NCBI GenBank assembly: GCA_033764775.1
Contig: JANRIQ010000002.1
Coordinates: 1 to 64,000 of the forward strand
Direction of reading: 5' to 3'
DNA: 64,000 nucleotides
Origin: JAWXCE01 sp033764775
GTDB lineage: Bacteria > Pseudomonadota > Alphaproteobacteria > Rhizobiales > Rhodomicrobiaceae
Part shown: one piece after another, positions 18,436 through 27,569 of the stretch
Layout of the letters: each line of letters starts with the position of its first letter
Numbering within the stretch: the first letter of the stretch is position 1
Translations under genes and position numbers: made by a program
Notes under the pieces: model-generated
Seen by the model: only the letters and a program-made list of their open reading frames with translations
Databases searched by the model: none
What the model was told of the DNA's origin: nothing

Positions 18436-18992
18436 GCCTCAGCGATTTCGGCGGCGCGAGCCGGCAGACGCAGCCTGAACAGCGCGTTGTGAGCCGGATC
18501 GCCCTGGCCGATCGCCTCAGCCGCTCGCACCATGCGCCCGCCCCGGTTCAGCGCCTCATCGCCCAAGCGCACAAGAAGCGCGTTCGGCTGTGCGGTCGCC
18601 GACGAAGCCCGCATGGCTTCCGCGATGTCCGTCTCGGGCAGGTCGGGTCGCAGCTGACACGCGATGATGAAGGCGGCCGCGGTCGAGCGGCTCCGTCCCG
18701 CGCGGCAATGGATGAGCAGCGGGCTTTCGCCATCCCACTCAGCGGCGAACGCGATCAGCCGACGCGCATGCTCCGCCGTTGGCAGAACGCGGCCTGGCGC
18801 GGGCGCGACGATGTCGCTCATCACGAGCCGCAGATGGTTGTGAGGCGCAATCTCCGCCGGGGTCGCCAGTTCAGCCATCATCTCCGGGTTGAGGAGACTG
18901 ATGAGGCGGCTCGCCCCGATCAAGCGCGCGGCGACGTTCAGCCCCTCGACGGAGCAGACGTAAATCGGCGGATCGATCGGCTCTCGGCCCAT
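18432..18992 (-). CDS. Tyrosine/dual-specificity phosphatase-like protein
   Basis: A cysteine-dependent phosphatase of 186 residues. The active-site loop is HCRAGRSRS, with nucleophile C96 and phosphate-binding R102 (CX5R), and an upstream general-acid candidate in VMSDIVAP (D60). This is the short type found in many alphaproteobacteria and annotated as protein tyrosine phosphatase. The physiological substrate is unknown. The start at 18992 (MGREPIDPP) is the first sensible one; the frame continues upstream into AT-rich non-coding sequence. Confidence 0.85.
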   Translation of the reverse strand: MGREPIDPPIYVCSVEGLNVAARLIGASRLISLLNPEMMAELATPAEIAPHNHLRLVMSDIVAPAPGRVLPTAEHARRLIAFAAEWDGESPLLIHCRAGRSRSTAAAFIIACQLRPDLPETDIAEAMRASSATAQPNALLVRLGDEALNRGGRMVRAAEAIGQGDPAHNALFRLRLPARAAEIAEA

Positions 18993-19161
18993 GGGACGCC
19001 ATTTGGCCTTGTTGTTTTTTTTATGTTTTGAAACGGCGACGGGCAAAATGCAACGTCCGAGATAGAAAGCCTCGGCGCGCGCGCTTCGACCAATGATCCG
19101 TTGCGAGCGGCTTTTGAGCCGCACATAATGCGCGCAAAGTATAAAATCGAGGAGGAGCCCC

Positions 19162-21105
19162 ATGTCTGACGCAAAGGTTTACGATGTGCCGCCTGCATGG
19201 GCGAAAAGCGCGCATGTGGACGACGCCAAATACCTCAAGATGTATCTGGACAGCATCGCGACGCCGGACGCGTTCTGGGGCGAGCACGGCAAACGCATCG
19301 ACTGGATCAAACCCTACATGCGCGTGAAGAACACCTCATACGCGCCCGAAAACGTGTCCATCAAATGGTACGAGGACGGCGTGCTGAACGTGTGCGCCAA
19401 CTGCGTCGACCGGCATGTGCCCACGCGCGGTGATCAGGTCGCCATCATCTGGGAGGGCGACAGCCCGGCTGAAGACGCCAAGATCACCTACCGGCAACTG
19501 CACGAGCAGGTTTGCAAGTTCGCGAACGTGCTGAAATCGCTGGGCGCCAAAAAGGGCGACCGCATCACCATCTACATGCCGATGATCCCGGAAGCGGCCT
19601 ACGCCATGCTCGCCTGCGCGCGCATCGGCGCGATCCACTCGGTCGTATTCGGCGGCTTCTCGCCGGACAGCCTCGCGGGGCGCATCCAGGATTGCGATAG
19701 CAATATCGTGGTCACCTCGGACGAGGGCCTGCGCGGCGGCAAGAAAGTGCCGCTAAAGGCCAACACCGACAAAGCGCTCGAGAAATGCCCGACGGTCGAG
19801 AAAGTGCTGGTCGTGCGCCGCACCGGCGGCGAAGTCGGCTGGACGCCGGGCCGCGACGTGTGGCTGCACGAGGCCGCCGAGACGGTCTCCGCCGACTGCC
19901 CGCCGGAGCCGATGAACGCCGAAGACCCGCTTTTCATCCTCTACACCTCCGGCTCGACGGGCAAGCCGAAGGGCGTGCTGCACACATCCGGAGGATATCT
20001 CGTCTACGCCGCCATGACGCATCAGTACATTTTCGATTACAAGCCGGGCGATATCTACTGGTGCACGGCGGATGTCGGTTGGGTGACGGGCCACAGCTAC
20101 ATCCTCTACGGGCCGCTGGCGAACGGCGCGATCACTCTGATGTTTGAGGGCGTGCCGAACTACCCGACGCCGTCGCGCTTCTGGGAAGTGATCGACAAAC
20201 ACAAGGTCAACACCTTCTACACCGCGCCAACGGCCTTGCGCGCGCTGATGGGCGCGGGCGACGAGCACGTGAAGAAAACGAGCCGCGCCAGTCTGAAGCT
20301 GCTTGGCTCCGTCGGCGAGCCGATCAATCCGGAAGCGTGGGAGTGGTATTACAACGTCGTCGGCGACGCCCGCTGCCCCATCGTCGACACCTGGTGGCAG
20401 ACCGAAACCGGCGGCATCCTCATCACGCCGCTGCCGGGCGCAACCAAGCTCAAGCCCGGCTCGGCGACGCGGCCGTTCTTCGGCGTGAAGCCCGCGATGG
20501 TCGATGCGGAAGGCAAAACCATGTACGGCCCCGGCACGGGCAACCTCGTCATCACCGACAGCTGGCCCGGCCAGATGCGCACGGTCTACAAGGACCATGA
20601 GCGCTTCGTGCAGACGTATTTCTCAACGTACCCGGGCACATATTTCACCGGCGACGGCTGCCGCCGCGATGCGGACGGCTTCTGGTGGATCACGGGGCGC
20701 GTTGACGACGTGATCAACGTCTCCGGCCACCGCATGGGCACGGCGGAAGTGGAGTCCGCGCTCGTCGCGCACCCAAAAGTTGCCGAAGCGGCTTGCGTCG
20801 GCTACCCGCACCCGGTGAAAGGACAGGGTATCTATGTGTACGTGACGCTGATGAGCGGCGAGCCGGCGACGGAAGAGCTGCGCAAGGAGCTGCGCGACTG
20901 GGTGCGGCAGGAGATCGGCGCCATCGCCTCGCCCGACCTCATCCAGTTCGCGCCGGGCCTGCCGAAAACCCGCTCCGGCAAGATTATGCGGCGCATCCTG
21001 CGCAAAATCGCCGAGGACGATTTCTCGAACCTCGGCGACACGTCGACGCTGGCGGAGCCCGCCGTGGTCAATGACCTTATAGAGAATCGCATGAACCGCC
21101 CTTAA
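19162..21105 (+). CDS. acs: Acetyl-CoA synthetase
   Basis: AMP-forming acetate-CoA ligase of 647 residues. Motifs: the ANL P-loop YTSGSTGKPKG, WWQTETGG, GDGCRRDADGFWWITGRVDDVINVSGHRMGT, and the C-terminal catalytic lysine in KTRSGKIMRRILRKIA, the site normally controlled by acetylation. It feeds acetate into acetyl-CoA. A strong GAGGAGGAG ribosome site precedes the ATG. It is a single-gene unit followed by a GC-rich hairpin. The upstream 169 bases are AT-richer than their surroundings and probably hold its promoter. Confidence 0.97.
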   Translation: MSDAKVYDVPPAWAKSAHVDDAKYLKMYLDSIATPDAFWGEHGKRIDWIKPYMRVKNTSYAPENVSIKWYEDGVLNVCANCVDRHVPTRGDQVAIIWEGDSPAEDAKITYRQLHEQVCKFANVLKSLGAKKGDRITIYMPMIPEAAYAMLACARIGAIHSVVFGGFSPDSLAGRIQDCDSNIVVTSDEGLRGGKKVPLKANTDKALEKCPTVEKVLVVRRTGGEVGWTPGRDVWLHEAAETVSADCPPEPMNAEDPLFILYTSGSTGKPKGVLHTSGGYLVYAAMTHQYIFDYKPGDIYWCTADVGWVTGHSYILYGPLANGAITLMFEGVPNYPTPSRFWEVIDKHKVNTFYTAPTALRALMGAGDEHVKKTSRASLKLLGSVGEPINPEAWEWYYNVVGDARCPIVDTWWQTETGGILITPLPGATKLKPGSATRPFFGVKPAMVDAEGKTMYGPGTGNLVITDSWPGQMRTVYKDHERFVQTYFSTYPGTYFTGDGCRRDADGFWWITGRVDDVINVSGHRMGTAEVESALVAHPKVAEAACVGYPHPVKGQGIYVYVTLMSGEPATEELRKELRDWVRQEIGAIASPDLIQFAPGLPKTRSGKIMRRILRKIAEDDFSNLGDTSTLAEPAVVNDLIENRMNRP

Positions 21106-21107
21106 CG

Positions 21108-21131
21108 AACGCCCGCCCGTGGGCGAGCGTT
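21108..21131 (+). terminator. Hairpin after acs
   Basis: An 11-pair stem with one mismatch (21108-21118 with 21121-21131) begins three bases after the acs stop. No U-run follows, so it is either a weak terminator or an end-stabilising hairpin; the short loop would open by one or two pairs. Confidence 0.4.
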
Positions 21132-21150
21132 TGCGGCTGCGGCAAATCAC

Positions 21151-21175
21151 CAAAAAAGAGCGCCAATGGCGCTCT
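21151..21175 (-). terminator. Rho-independent terminator of the DUF892 gene
   Basis: Read on the minus strand: an 8-pair perfect stem AGAGCGCC / GGCGCTCT with loop ATT, followed directly by TTTTTT. It begins 20 bases after the DUF892 stop codon. Confidence 0.9.
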
Positions 21176-21194
21176 AGATGCAATGGACTGACGA

Positions 21195-21854
21195 TTAACT
21201 CGCCTTCTTCATAGCCGATTTTTTGGCGCTCCCCGCATCCGCCATTTTCCCCGGCTTTTGTTCGGACATTCTTCCGGCCTTGGCTCCGGACGAGGATTTC
21301 TGAGCGCTCGACTGCGGGCTTTCATTCGCCTGGTCGGCGCCGTCCGTCTCCCTCGCGCCGGCTTCCTTCACCGCGACCGGATTGACCACGCCTTCCGCCA
21401 AGTCGGACAGTTTCATGTCCGCCGCTTTCTCCTGGTCAAGAATGGTTTGCAGCGCGCCGACCATCTCATCGTGGCCGAGAGCGTTCGCCCAGGCGATCAG
21501 CGACCCGTAACGACAAATCTCGTAGTGCTCAACGGCCTGGGCGGACGCGATGATCGCCGCATCGCGCACGTGGGGATCCTCGATCTCAGCGAGATGATCC
21601 TGAGCCTCGGCGAGGATGCCGTCCATCGCTTCGCATTTCACGCCGCGGGCCGGCTTGCCGAGCATCTCGAAAATCTGTTCGAGCTGTTCGATCTGCCCCA
21701 GCGTCTCTTCGCGGTGCATCTCCAGCGCAGTCGCAAGCTCCTCCGACTGCGCCTTCTTCATCATTTTGGGCAGGGCTTTTGCGATCGCTTTTTCGGCGTA
21801 GTAAACATCTTTGAGAGTGTGCAGGAAGAGATCCTGCATGGAGGCGATGGCCAT
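21195..21854 (-). CDS. DUF892 (YciF-type ferritin-like) protein with basic tail
   Basis: A 219-residue protein. Residues 1-160 form the DUF892/YciE-YciF domain, a four-helix ferritin-like bundle (MQDLFLHTLKDVYYAEKAIAKALPKM ... LEMHREETLGQIEQLEQIFEMLG ... AQAVEHYEICRYGSL). Glu and His residues in these helices are probable metal ligands. Family members are stress-induced. The last 50 residues are Lys/Ser/Ala-rich and disordered, ending KKSAMKKAS, and resemble a histone-H1-like tail. Start at ATG 21854 with GGGGAA upstream. Monocistronic, with its own terminator. Confidence 0.9.
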   Translation of the reverse strand: MAIASMQDLFLHTLKDVYYAEKAIAKALPKMMKKAQSEELATALEMHREETLGQIEQLEQIFEMLGKPARGVKCEAMDGILAEAQDHLAEIEDPHVRDAAIIASAQAVEHYEICRYGSLIAWANALGHDEMVGALQTILDQEKAADMKLSDLAEGVVNPVAVKEAGARETDGADQANESPQSSAQKSSSGAKAGRMSEQKPGKMADAGSAKKSAMKKAS

Positions 21855-22352
21855 GTCATTTCCCCAGGGTTGTGCGTTGATCCGCTTAACCCCAGCGCGT
21901 CCAAGATGTTCCCGCGATGTGTGACAAGAAAAAATGAGCGGTTGTCCTCCGGCGGGACAACCGAGAGCGGCGGAGCATGCGCTGTCCGCCGCGTCTGAAG
22001 GCCGACAAAAGCACCGCCCGGAGAGCGGTTGCGCGCCGGGCGGATCCTTGGGCAAAGAGTCCGCGTGGGGCGCCGGAAGCGACGACTGACAGAATGAACA
22101 CTGCTGGGCAACGCAGTCAGGTCGATTGGGCGAACGGCCTGCTCATCCGGCGTCAGTCGGTTTTTCAACCTCAGGTTGGATTTGAGTATTATTAAAGCCT
22201 TTGCGTGTCAAGCGCCATTGTTGCGCGTTTCGCGTGAAGGTGCAAAAGCCGTCGCGCTCGCCCGCATCGGTTTGACAGCGCTCCTCTTTTTCTATTTGCT
22301 GGAGTTCGCGCGTAGCGGCTCGAAGACAGCCGCATTTCTGGAGGTTGCGTTC
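21855..22352. other. Intergenic region, about 500 bases, no gene seen
   Basis: Divergent promoter region between the DUF892 and alpha-2-macroglobulin genes. Short open frames here have no family character or ribosome site. 22150-22260 is clearly AT-richer (TTGAGTATTATTAAAG). A small inverted repeat CAACC-TCA-GGTTG lies at 22166-22178, without a following U-run on either strand. The region probably holds both promoters, and could hold a small RNA; neither can be shown from sequence. Confidence 0.4.
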
Positions 22353-25300
22353 ATGGCGTTCCTGTCGCGTGTGCTTTTTGCTTTTTGTCTTTCCTTGTTG
22401 TGTGTTTCCGCCCAGGCCCAGGATCGACCGTTCAAGAACGCCGACGTGGAGCGGGCCGCGCGCGATTATGAGGCCTATCTCGTCGCCAACTGGCCCACCG
22501 CCGGCTCGGATTTTAAAGGCTGGATCGGGAAGGCCAACGCGGCCATGAAAGCCGTCGATCCCCGCCGCGCGACAGGCGCGTTCGCCTCGGCCGTCGTGCT
22601 CGATAAGAATGCGGCGGACGCCTGGCTCGCCCTCGCCCGCGCCTATCTCGCCATCAAAACCGACAACGCGAACGAGAAACAAAGCTTTCCCGCCTCGGCG
22701 TCGTCCGCCGCTTACATCGCTTATGAGCGCGCGACCAGCCCGGCCGCGAAAGCCGCGGCGCTGGCGGTCCTCGGCGAGAGCCTCGCCATTCGATCCAGCT
22801 GGCGCCCCGCCATCGAGGCGTACCGCACCAGCCTCAAGCTCGCGCCGTCGACTGTGGTGAAGGCGGCGTATGACGCGGTTGTCGCCGACCATGGCTTCCG
22901 CATGCTCGATTACACCGTGGACAACGAGGCCGCCGCTCCGCGCGTATGCATTCAATTCTCGGAGCCGCTTTCTAAAGTCGAAAAAGACATGGCCAAGTTC
23001 GTCACGCTGAACGGCGCGGCGGCTCCGTCCGTCAAGGCGGACAACACGCAGCTTTGCGTTGAGGATCTTGTCCACGGCCGCCGCTATGAGGTGAAGGTGC
23101 GCGCGGGCGTGCCCTCGACTATCCCAGAGGAGCCGCTGTCCAAAAGCGTCGACCTGACCGTCTACGTCCGCGATCGCAAGCCCGCCGTCCGCTTCACCGG
23201 CCGCAGCTATGTGCTGCCGCGCGCCGGTCAGCAGGGCCTGCCCCTCGTGAGCGTGAACGCCAAGGCGGTGACGGTCGAAATCTACCACGTGGGCGATCGG
23301 CGCCTGGCGGCCGAGGTGCTGGACGGCGACTTCGCCAACGCTATCGGCGGCTACAAGGCCGAGCAACTCCGTGACGCGCAGGGCGAAAAGCTCTGGTCCG
23401 GCGAGATGACCGTCGCATCGAAACTAAACGAGGACGTAACGACGGCCTTTCCCATCGACCAGCTGCTGCCCAACCTCAAATCCGGGCTGTACGTGATGGT
23501 GGCCGCGCCCGTGGGCGACGCGTCGGAGTCCTGGGAGGAGAAGGCGACGCAGTGGTTTGTGGTGTCCGACATCGGCCTGTCCGCGATGACGGGCCGCGAC
23601 GGCGTGCACGCCTTCGTCCGTTCACTGGCCTCCGGCCGCGCGCTGCCTGGCGTGGAGCTGCGCCTCATCGCGCGCAACAATGAGGTGCTGGCGACGGCGG
23701 CGTCGGACGCGCAGGGCTATGCCAAATTCGACCCTGGCCTGGCGCGCGGCGTGGGCGGTCTGGCGCCGGCCATCATCGTGGCGCGCGGCGCGGAGAATGA
23801 TTACGGCTTCATCGACTTAACGAAATCCGCCTTCGACCTCACAGATCGGGGCGTAGGTGGCCGACAGCATCCGGGTCCACTCGATCCGCACCTGTTCACC
23901 GAACGCGGCGTGTACCGCCCGGGCGAGACCGTGCACGCCACAGCGCTGCTCCGGGATGACGCCGCCCAGGCGACGACGCTTCCGCTGACCCTCAAAATCA
24001 TCCGTCCCGACGGCGTCGAACACCGCAGCGAAACCATCGCCGACGCAGGGCTTGGCGGACGCACGCTCGCCATACCGCTCAGCCATACCGCGATGACCGG
24101 CACATGGCGGATCGCCGCCCATGCGGACGCAAAAGGCCCCGCGCTCGCCGATGTGCGCTTCCTCGTCGAGGACTACACGCCGGAACGCCTCGACATGACG
24201 CTGACGCCCGCCGCCCAGATCGCCGCGCCTGGCAAGCCCATCGCGGTGGCGGTCGCGTCGCGGTATCTGTACGGCGCGCCCGCCTCCGGCCTCGGTCTGG
24301 AGGGCGAGGTCGTGGTCGACAAGCGCGCCGCGGGTTCGCCGGCGCATCCCGGCTATGTCTTCGGCGCCAGCGGCGAGGCCTTCACCCCACGCCGCGCGCC
24401 GCTCAACGGCTCGCCCGCGACTGACGCGACGGGCGCCGCCGCCCTCTCTCTGCCTCTGCCCGAACTCCCCGCCACGGCCGAGCCGCTGGAGGCTCGCGTC
24501 GCCATCCGCCTGCGCGAGCCCTCCGGCCGCGCCATCGAGCGCAGTTTCACGACACCCATAGCCGCGCGCGCCGACGCCATCGGCGTCAAGCCGCTGTTCG
24601 AGGGCGGCCAGATCGGCTCAGGCGAACCGGCGCGGTTCGACGTGATCGTGGCGCACGCCGATGGAGGCCTCGCCGCCGCGCCCGGGCTGACGTGGGAGGC
24701 GGTCAAGCTCGAGTCCCGCTTCCAGTGGTATCGCCGCGACGGCCGCTGGGACTACGAGGTGGTCGAGTACGCCCGCAAGATCGCCAATGGCTCGGTCGAT
24801 GCGGCGGCGGCCGGCCCCGCGCGCATCGAGACCGCCCTGGAGGACGGCGCTTACCGCTTGGAGGTCAGTTCGCCCAGCAATCCCGCGCTCGTGACCACCG
24901 TCGATTTCAGCGTCGGCTGGCGCATGTCGGAAGCCTCCGACAAGCCCGACATCCTGGAGCTGTCTCTCGACAAAGACGCCTACGCTCCCGGCGACGCCAT
25001 GCGGGTGCGCATCGAGCCGCGCATGGCCGGGGAGGCCATCGTCGCCATCGTCAGCGACCGGCTCCTCGCCATGCAGACCGTTCCCGTCTCGGCCCAGGGC
25101 GGCGAAGCGTCGTTCACCGTCGCGCCCGAATGGGGCGCCGGTGCCTACGCGACCGTTCTGCTCTTCCGGCCTCTCGACGAGGCCGCCAAACGCATGCCGA
25201 GCCGCGCGGTCGGCGTGAAGTGGCTGCCCTTCAACGCGCGAGACCGGGTTTTGTCCGTGAAGCTCAACGCGCCGGACAAGATAAGGCCCAACGGCAGCCT

Positions 25301-27569
25301 GACGCTGCCCGTGACGCTCGGCGGCCTCACTCCCGGCGAGAAAGCCTATCTGACCGTCGCCGCCGTGGATGTGGGCATTCTCAATCTCACCGGCCACAAA
25401 CCGGCGAAACCCGACGAGTTCTATTTCGGCCAGCGCCGCCTCGGCATGGAGCTGCGCGACCTTTACGGCCGCCTAATCGATGGGATGCAGGGCGTGCGCG
25501 GCGCCATCCGCACGGGCGGCGACGGCGGCATCAGCATGCAGGGCCGGCCTCTCGCTAGCGAACCGGTGTCGCTGTTCTCGGGCATTGTGGAGGCGCGGGC
25601 GGATGGAACGGCCGACGTGACGTTCGCCATGCCGGCCTTCGAGGGCGCGGTGCGGGTGAACGTGGCCGCTTGGAGCGCCTCGAAGCTCGGGCACGCCGTC
25701 GCTGAGGTCGCAGTGCACGATCCGGTGGTGATGACTGCGACGCCGCCGCGCTTTCTTACCCTCGGCGACGCTTCCGAAATCCACGTGAGCGTCCACAATG
25801 TGGAGGGCGAGGCGGGCGAGTACGTCGTCGCGCCCGCTGTTGAGGGTGGCGTCGCCACCTCGGGCAGCGTGACCAGGTCGAGCCTCCCCGCCGGCGCGCG
25901 CGCCAATTTCGCTGTGCCGATCACGGCGGCGGCGACCGGCCCCGGCGCTGTCACGCTCACTCTCACCGGCCCAGGCGGGTTCTCCGCGACGCGCGTGTTC
26001 AAACTTGATGTGGCCCCGCCCGCGCCCAACGTCACCCGGCGGATCGCCCAGACGCTCGCCGCCAAAACCGGCGCGCTCACCGTGAACGAAAGCCTCATCG
26101 CCGATCTCGCACCGGGGTCCGCCAAAGTCGTCGTCAATGTCGGTCGCGCCGCCGCCTTCGACGTGCCGGGCGCGCTTCTCTCCCTCGACCGCTACCCATA
26201 CGGATGCGCCGAGCAAACCATCAGCCGCGCCCTGCCTCTGTTGTATTTCAACGAAGTCGCGGAAGCTGCCGGCATGGCGGGCGAGAGCGGCGCTAAGACG
26301 CGCATCGCCAAAGCCATCGAACGCCTGGCCGCGCTGCAAGGCTCCAACGGCGGCTTCGGGCTGTGGTCGCCGTTCAATGAGGATGTCTGGATCACCGCCT
26401 ACGCCGCGGATTTCTTGGCGCGCGCCAAGGAGAAAGGCCACGCCGTGCCCGCTGCGACGCTCGAGACGGCGCTAGACCGGCTCAAAAACAGCGTCAACGC
26501 GGCCGAGGATTTCGAGTCCGGCGGCGAAGATCTCGCCTATGCGCTTTACGTGCTGGCGCGTTCCGGCCGGGCCGTGATCGGCGACCTGCGCTACTACGCG
26601 GACACAAAAATCGACGCATTCCGCACGCCGCTCGCCAAGGCGCAGATCGGCGCCGCGCTCGCCATGTACGGCGACAAGGAGCGCGCGGAGGCCGCGTTCG
26701 CCGCCGCCGTCGAGGCGTTGAAGCCGGCCCCCGACCCCGATCTGACGGCCAGCCGCGCCGACTTCGGCACCGCGCTGCGCGACAACGCGGCGACCCTTAC
26801 GCTGATTTCCGAGAGCGGCGCCTCCCCTGGCGCCGCGCCCGCGCTCTCGTCCTCCGTCCGGCGTCTGCGCGACCTCTCGCGCGGGCTGAACACGCAGGAG
26901 GCCGCATGGGTGCTGCTCGCCGCGCGCGCCCTCATCACCGACGATAAGAACCTGGCGCTGACCGTTAACGGCGCGACCCAAAGCGGGCAGGTGTCGCGCG
27001 CGCTGTCTGCGGACGACATCGCCCGCGCGCCCCTCAAGATCGCCAACACGGGCGATCAGCCCGCGCCGGCCTCAATCATCGTCAGCGGCGACGGGCTGCA
27101 ACCCGAGCCGGCCTCCGCCAATGGCTTCACCATCGAGCGCGATGTGTTCACGCCCGACGGCCGCCCGGCAAGCCTCGCCAAGGCGCGCCAGAACGACCGG
27201 TTTGTGGTGGTGCTGAAGGTGAAAGAGGCCGAGGCGCTGCTGGGCCATGTGGTGATCGAGGATCGGCTTCCTGCAGGGTTCGAAATTGAAAACCCGCGGC
27301 TTCTGAAAGGCGCAACGCTGAAAGCGTTCTCTTGGCTGAAGGACGATCAGACGCCCGCCTTCTCGCAGTTCCGCGACGACCGCTTCATCGCCGCCTTCGC
27401 CTTCACCGACCCGGAGCGCGAAGCCCCCGCCGAGATGACGCTCGCCTATGTCGTACGCGCGGTCTCGCCCGGCGACTATCTGCATCCGGGCGCAAAGGTG
27501 GAGGATATGTATCGGCCGGAGCGGTTCGCGCGAACGGAACCGGGCCGGGTTCAGATCGTAAAGCCGTGA
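22353..27569 (+). CDS. Bacterial alpha-2-macroglobulin (YfhM type)
   Basis: A periplasmic protease trap of 1738 residues. It has a cleavable signal peptide (MAFLSRVLFAFCLSLLCVSAQAQ), then macroglobulin-like beta domains (about 170-1200), a bait region, and the thioester CAEQ at residues 1285-1288 (PYGCAEQTISR). The following alpha/alpha-toroid contains GSNGGFGLWSPFNEDVWITAYAADFL. There is no lipobox, unlike E. coli YfhM, so it is probably soluble. GGAGG precedes the ATG. The stop overlaps the pbpC start (ATGA), the classic A2M-PBP1C pair: one traps proteases entering through damaged wall, the other repairs the wall. Confidence 0.96.
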   Translation: MAFLSRVLFAFCLSLLCVSAQAQDRPFKNADVERAARDYEAYLVANWPTAGSDFKGWIGKANAAMKAVDPRRATGAFASAVVLDKNAADAWLALARAYLAIKTDNANEKQSFPASASSAAYIAYERATSPAAKAAALAVLGESLAIRSSWRPAIEAYRTSLKLAPSTVVKAAYDAVVADHGFRMLDYTVDNEAAAPRVCIQFSEPLSKVEKDMAKFVTLNGAAAPSVKADNTQLCVEDLVHGRRYEVKVRAGVPSTIPEEPLSKSVDLTVYVRDRKPAVRFTGRSYVLPRAGQQGLPLVSVNAKAVTVEIYHVGDRRLAAEVLDGDFANAIGGYKAEQLRDAQGEKLWSGEMTVASKLNEDVTTAFPIDQLLPNLKSGLYVMVAAPVGDASESWEEKATQWFVVSDIGLSAMTGRDGVHAFVRSLASGRALPGVELRLIARNNEVLATAASDAQGYAKFDPGLARGVGGLAPAIIVARGAENDYGFIDLTKSAFDLTDRGVGGRQHPGPLDPHLFTERGVYRPGETVHATALLRDDAAQATTLPLTLKIIRPDGVEHRSETIADAGLGGRTLAIPLSHTAMTGTWRIAAHADAKGPALADVRFLVEDYTPERLDMTLTPAAQIAAPGKPIAVAVASRYLYGAPASGLGLEGEVVVDKRAAGSPAHPGYVFGASGEAFTPRRAPLNGSPATDATGAAALSLPLPELPATAEPLEARVAIRLREPSGRAIERSFTTPIAARADAIGVKPLFEGGQIGSGEPARFDVIVAHADGGLAAAPGLTWEAVKLESRFQWYRRDGRWDYEVVEYARKIANGSVDAAAAGPARIETALEDGAYRLEVSSPSNPALVTTVDFSVGWRMSEASDKPDILELSLDKDAYAPGDAMRVRIEPRMAGEAIVAIVSDRLLAMQTVPVSAQGGEASFTVAPEWGAGAYATVLLFRPLDEAAKRMPSRAVGVKWLPFNARDRVLSVKLNAPDKIRPNGSLTLPVTLGGLTPGEKAYLTVAAVDVGILNLTGHKPAKPDEFYFGQRRLGMELRDLYGRLIDGMQGVRGAIRTGGDGGISMQGRPLASEPVSLFSGIVEARADGTADVTFAMPAFEGAVRVNVAAWSASKLGHAVAEVAVHDPVVMTATPPRFLTLGDASEIHVSVHNVEGEAGEYVVAPAVEGGVATSGSVTRSSLPAGARANFAVPITAAATGPGAVTLTLTGPGGFSATRVFKLDVAPPAPNVTRRIAQTLAAKTGALTVNESLIADLAPGSAKVVVNVGRAAAFDVPGALLSLDRYPYGCAEQTISRALPLLYFNEVAEAAGMAGESGAKTRIAKAIERLAALQGSNGGFGLWSPFNEDVWITAYAADFLARAKEKGHAVPAATLETALDRLKNSVNAAEDFESGGEDLAYALYVLARSGRAVIGDLRYYADTKIDAFRTPLAKAQIGAALAMYGDKERAEAAFAAAVEALKPAPDPDLTASRADFGTALRDNAATLTLISESGASPGAAPALSSSVRRLRDLSRGLNTQEAAWVLLAARALITDDKNLALTVNGATQSGQVSRALSADDIARAPLKIANTGDQPAPASIIVSGDGLQPEPASANGFTIERDVFTPDGRPASLAKARQNDRFVVVLKVKEAEALLGHVVIEDRLPAGFEIENPRLLKGATLKAFSWLKDDQTPAFSQFRDDRFIAAFAFTDPEREAPAEMTLAYVVRAVSPGDYLHPGAKVEDMYRPERFARTEPGRVQIVKP

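Noticed and set aside
22166..22178. CAACC-TCA-GGTTG as a terminator
   Set aside because: A five-pair stem without a U-run on either strand and no gene end nearby.
22227..22241. GTTTCGCGTGAAGG as a degenerate parS
   Set aside because: The CACGTG centre is replaced by CGCGTG and the right arm is broken. ParB is not expected to bind.
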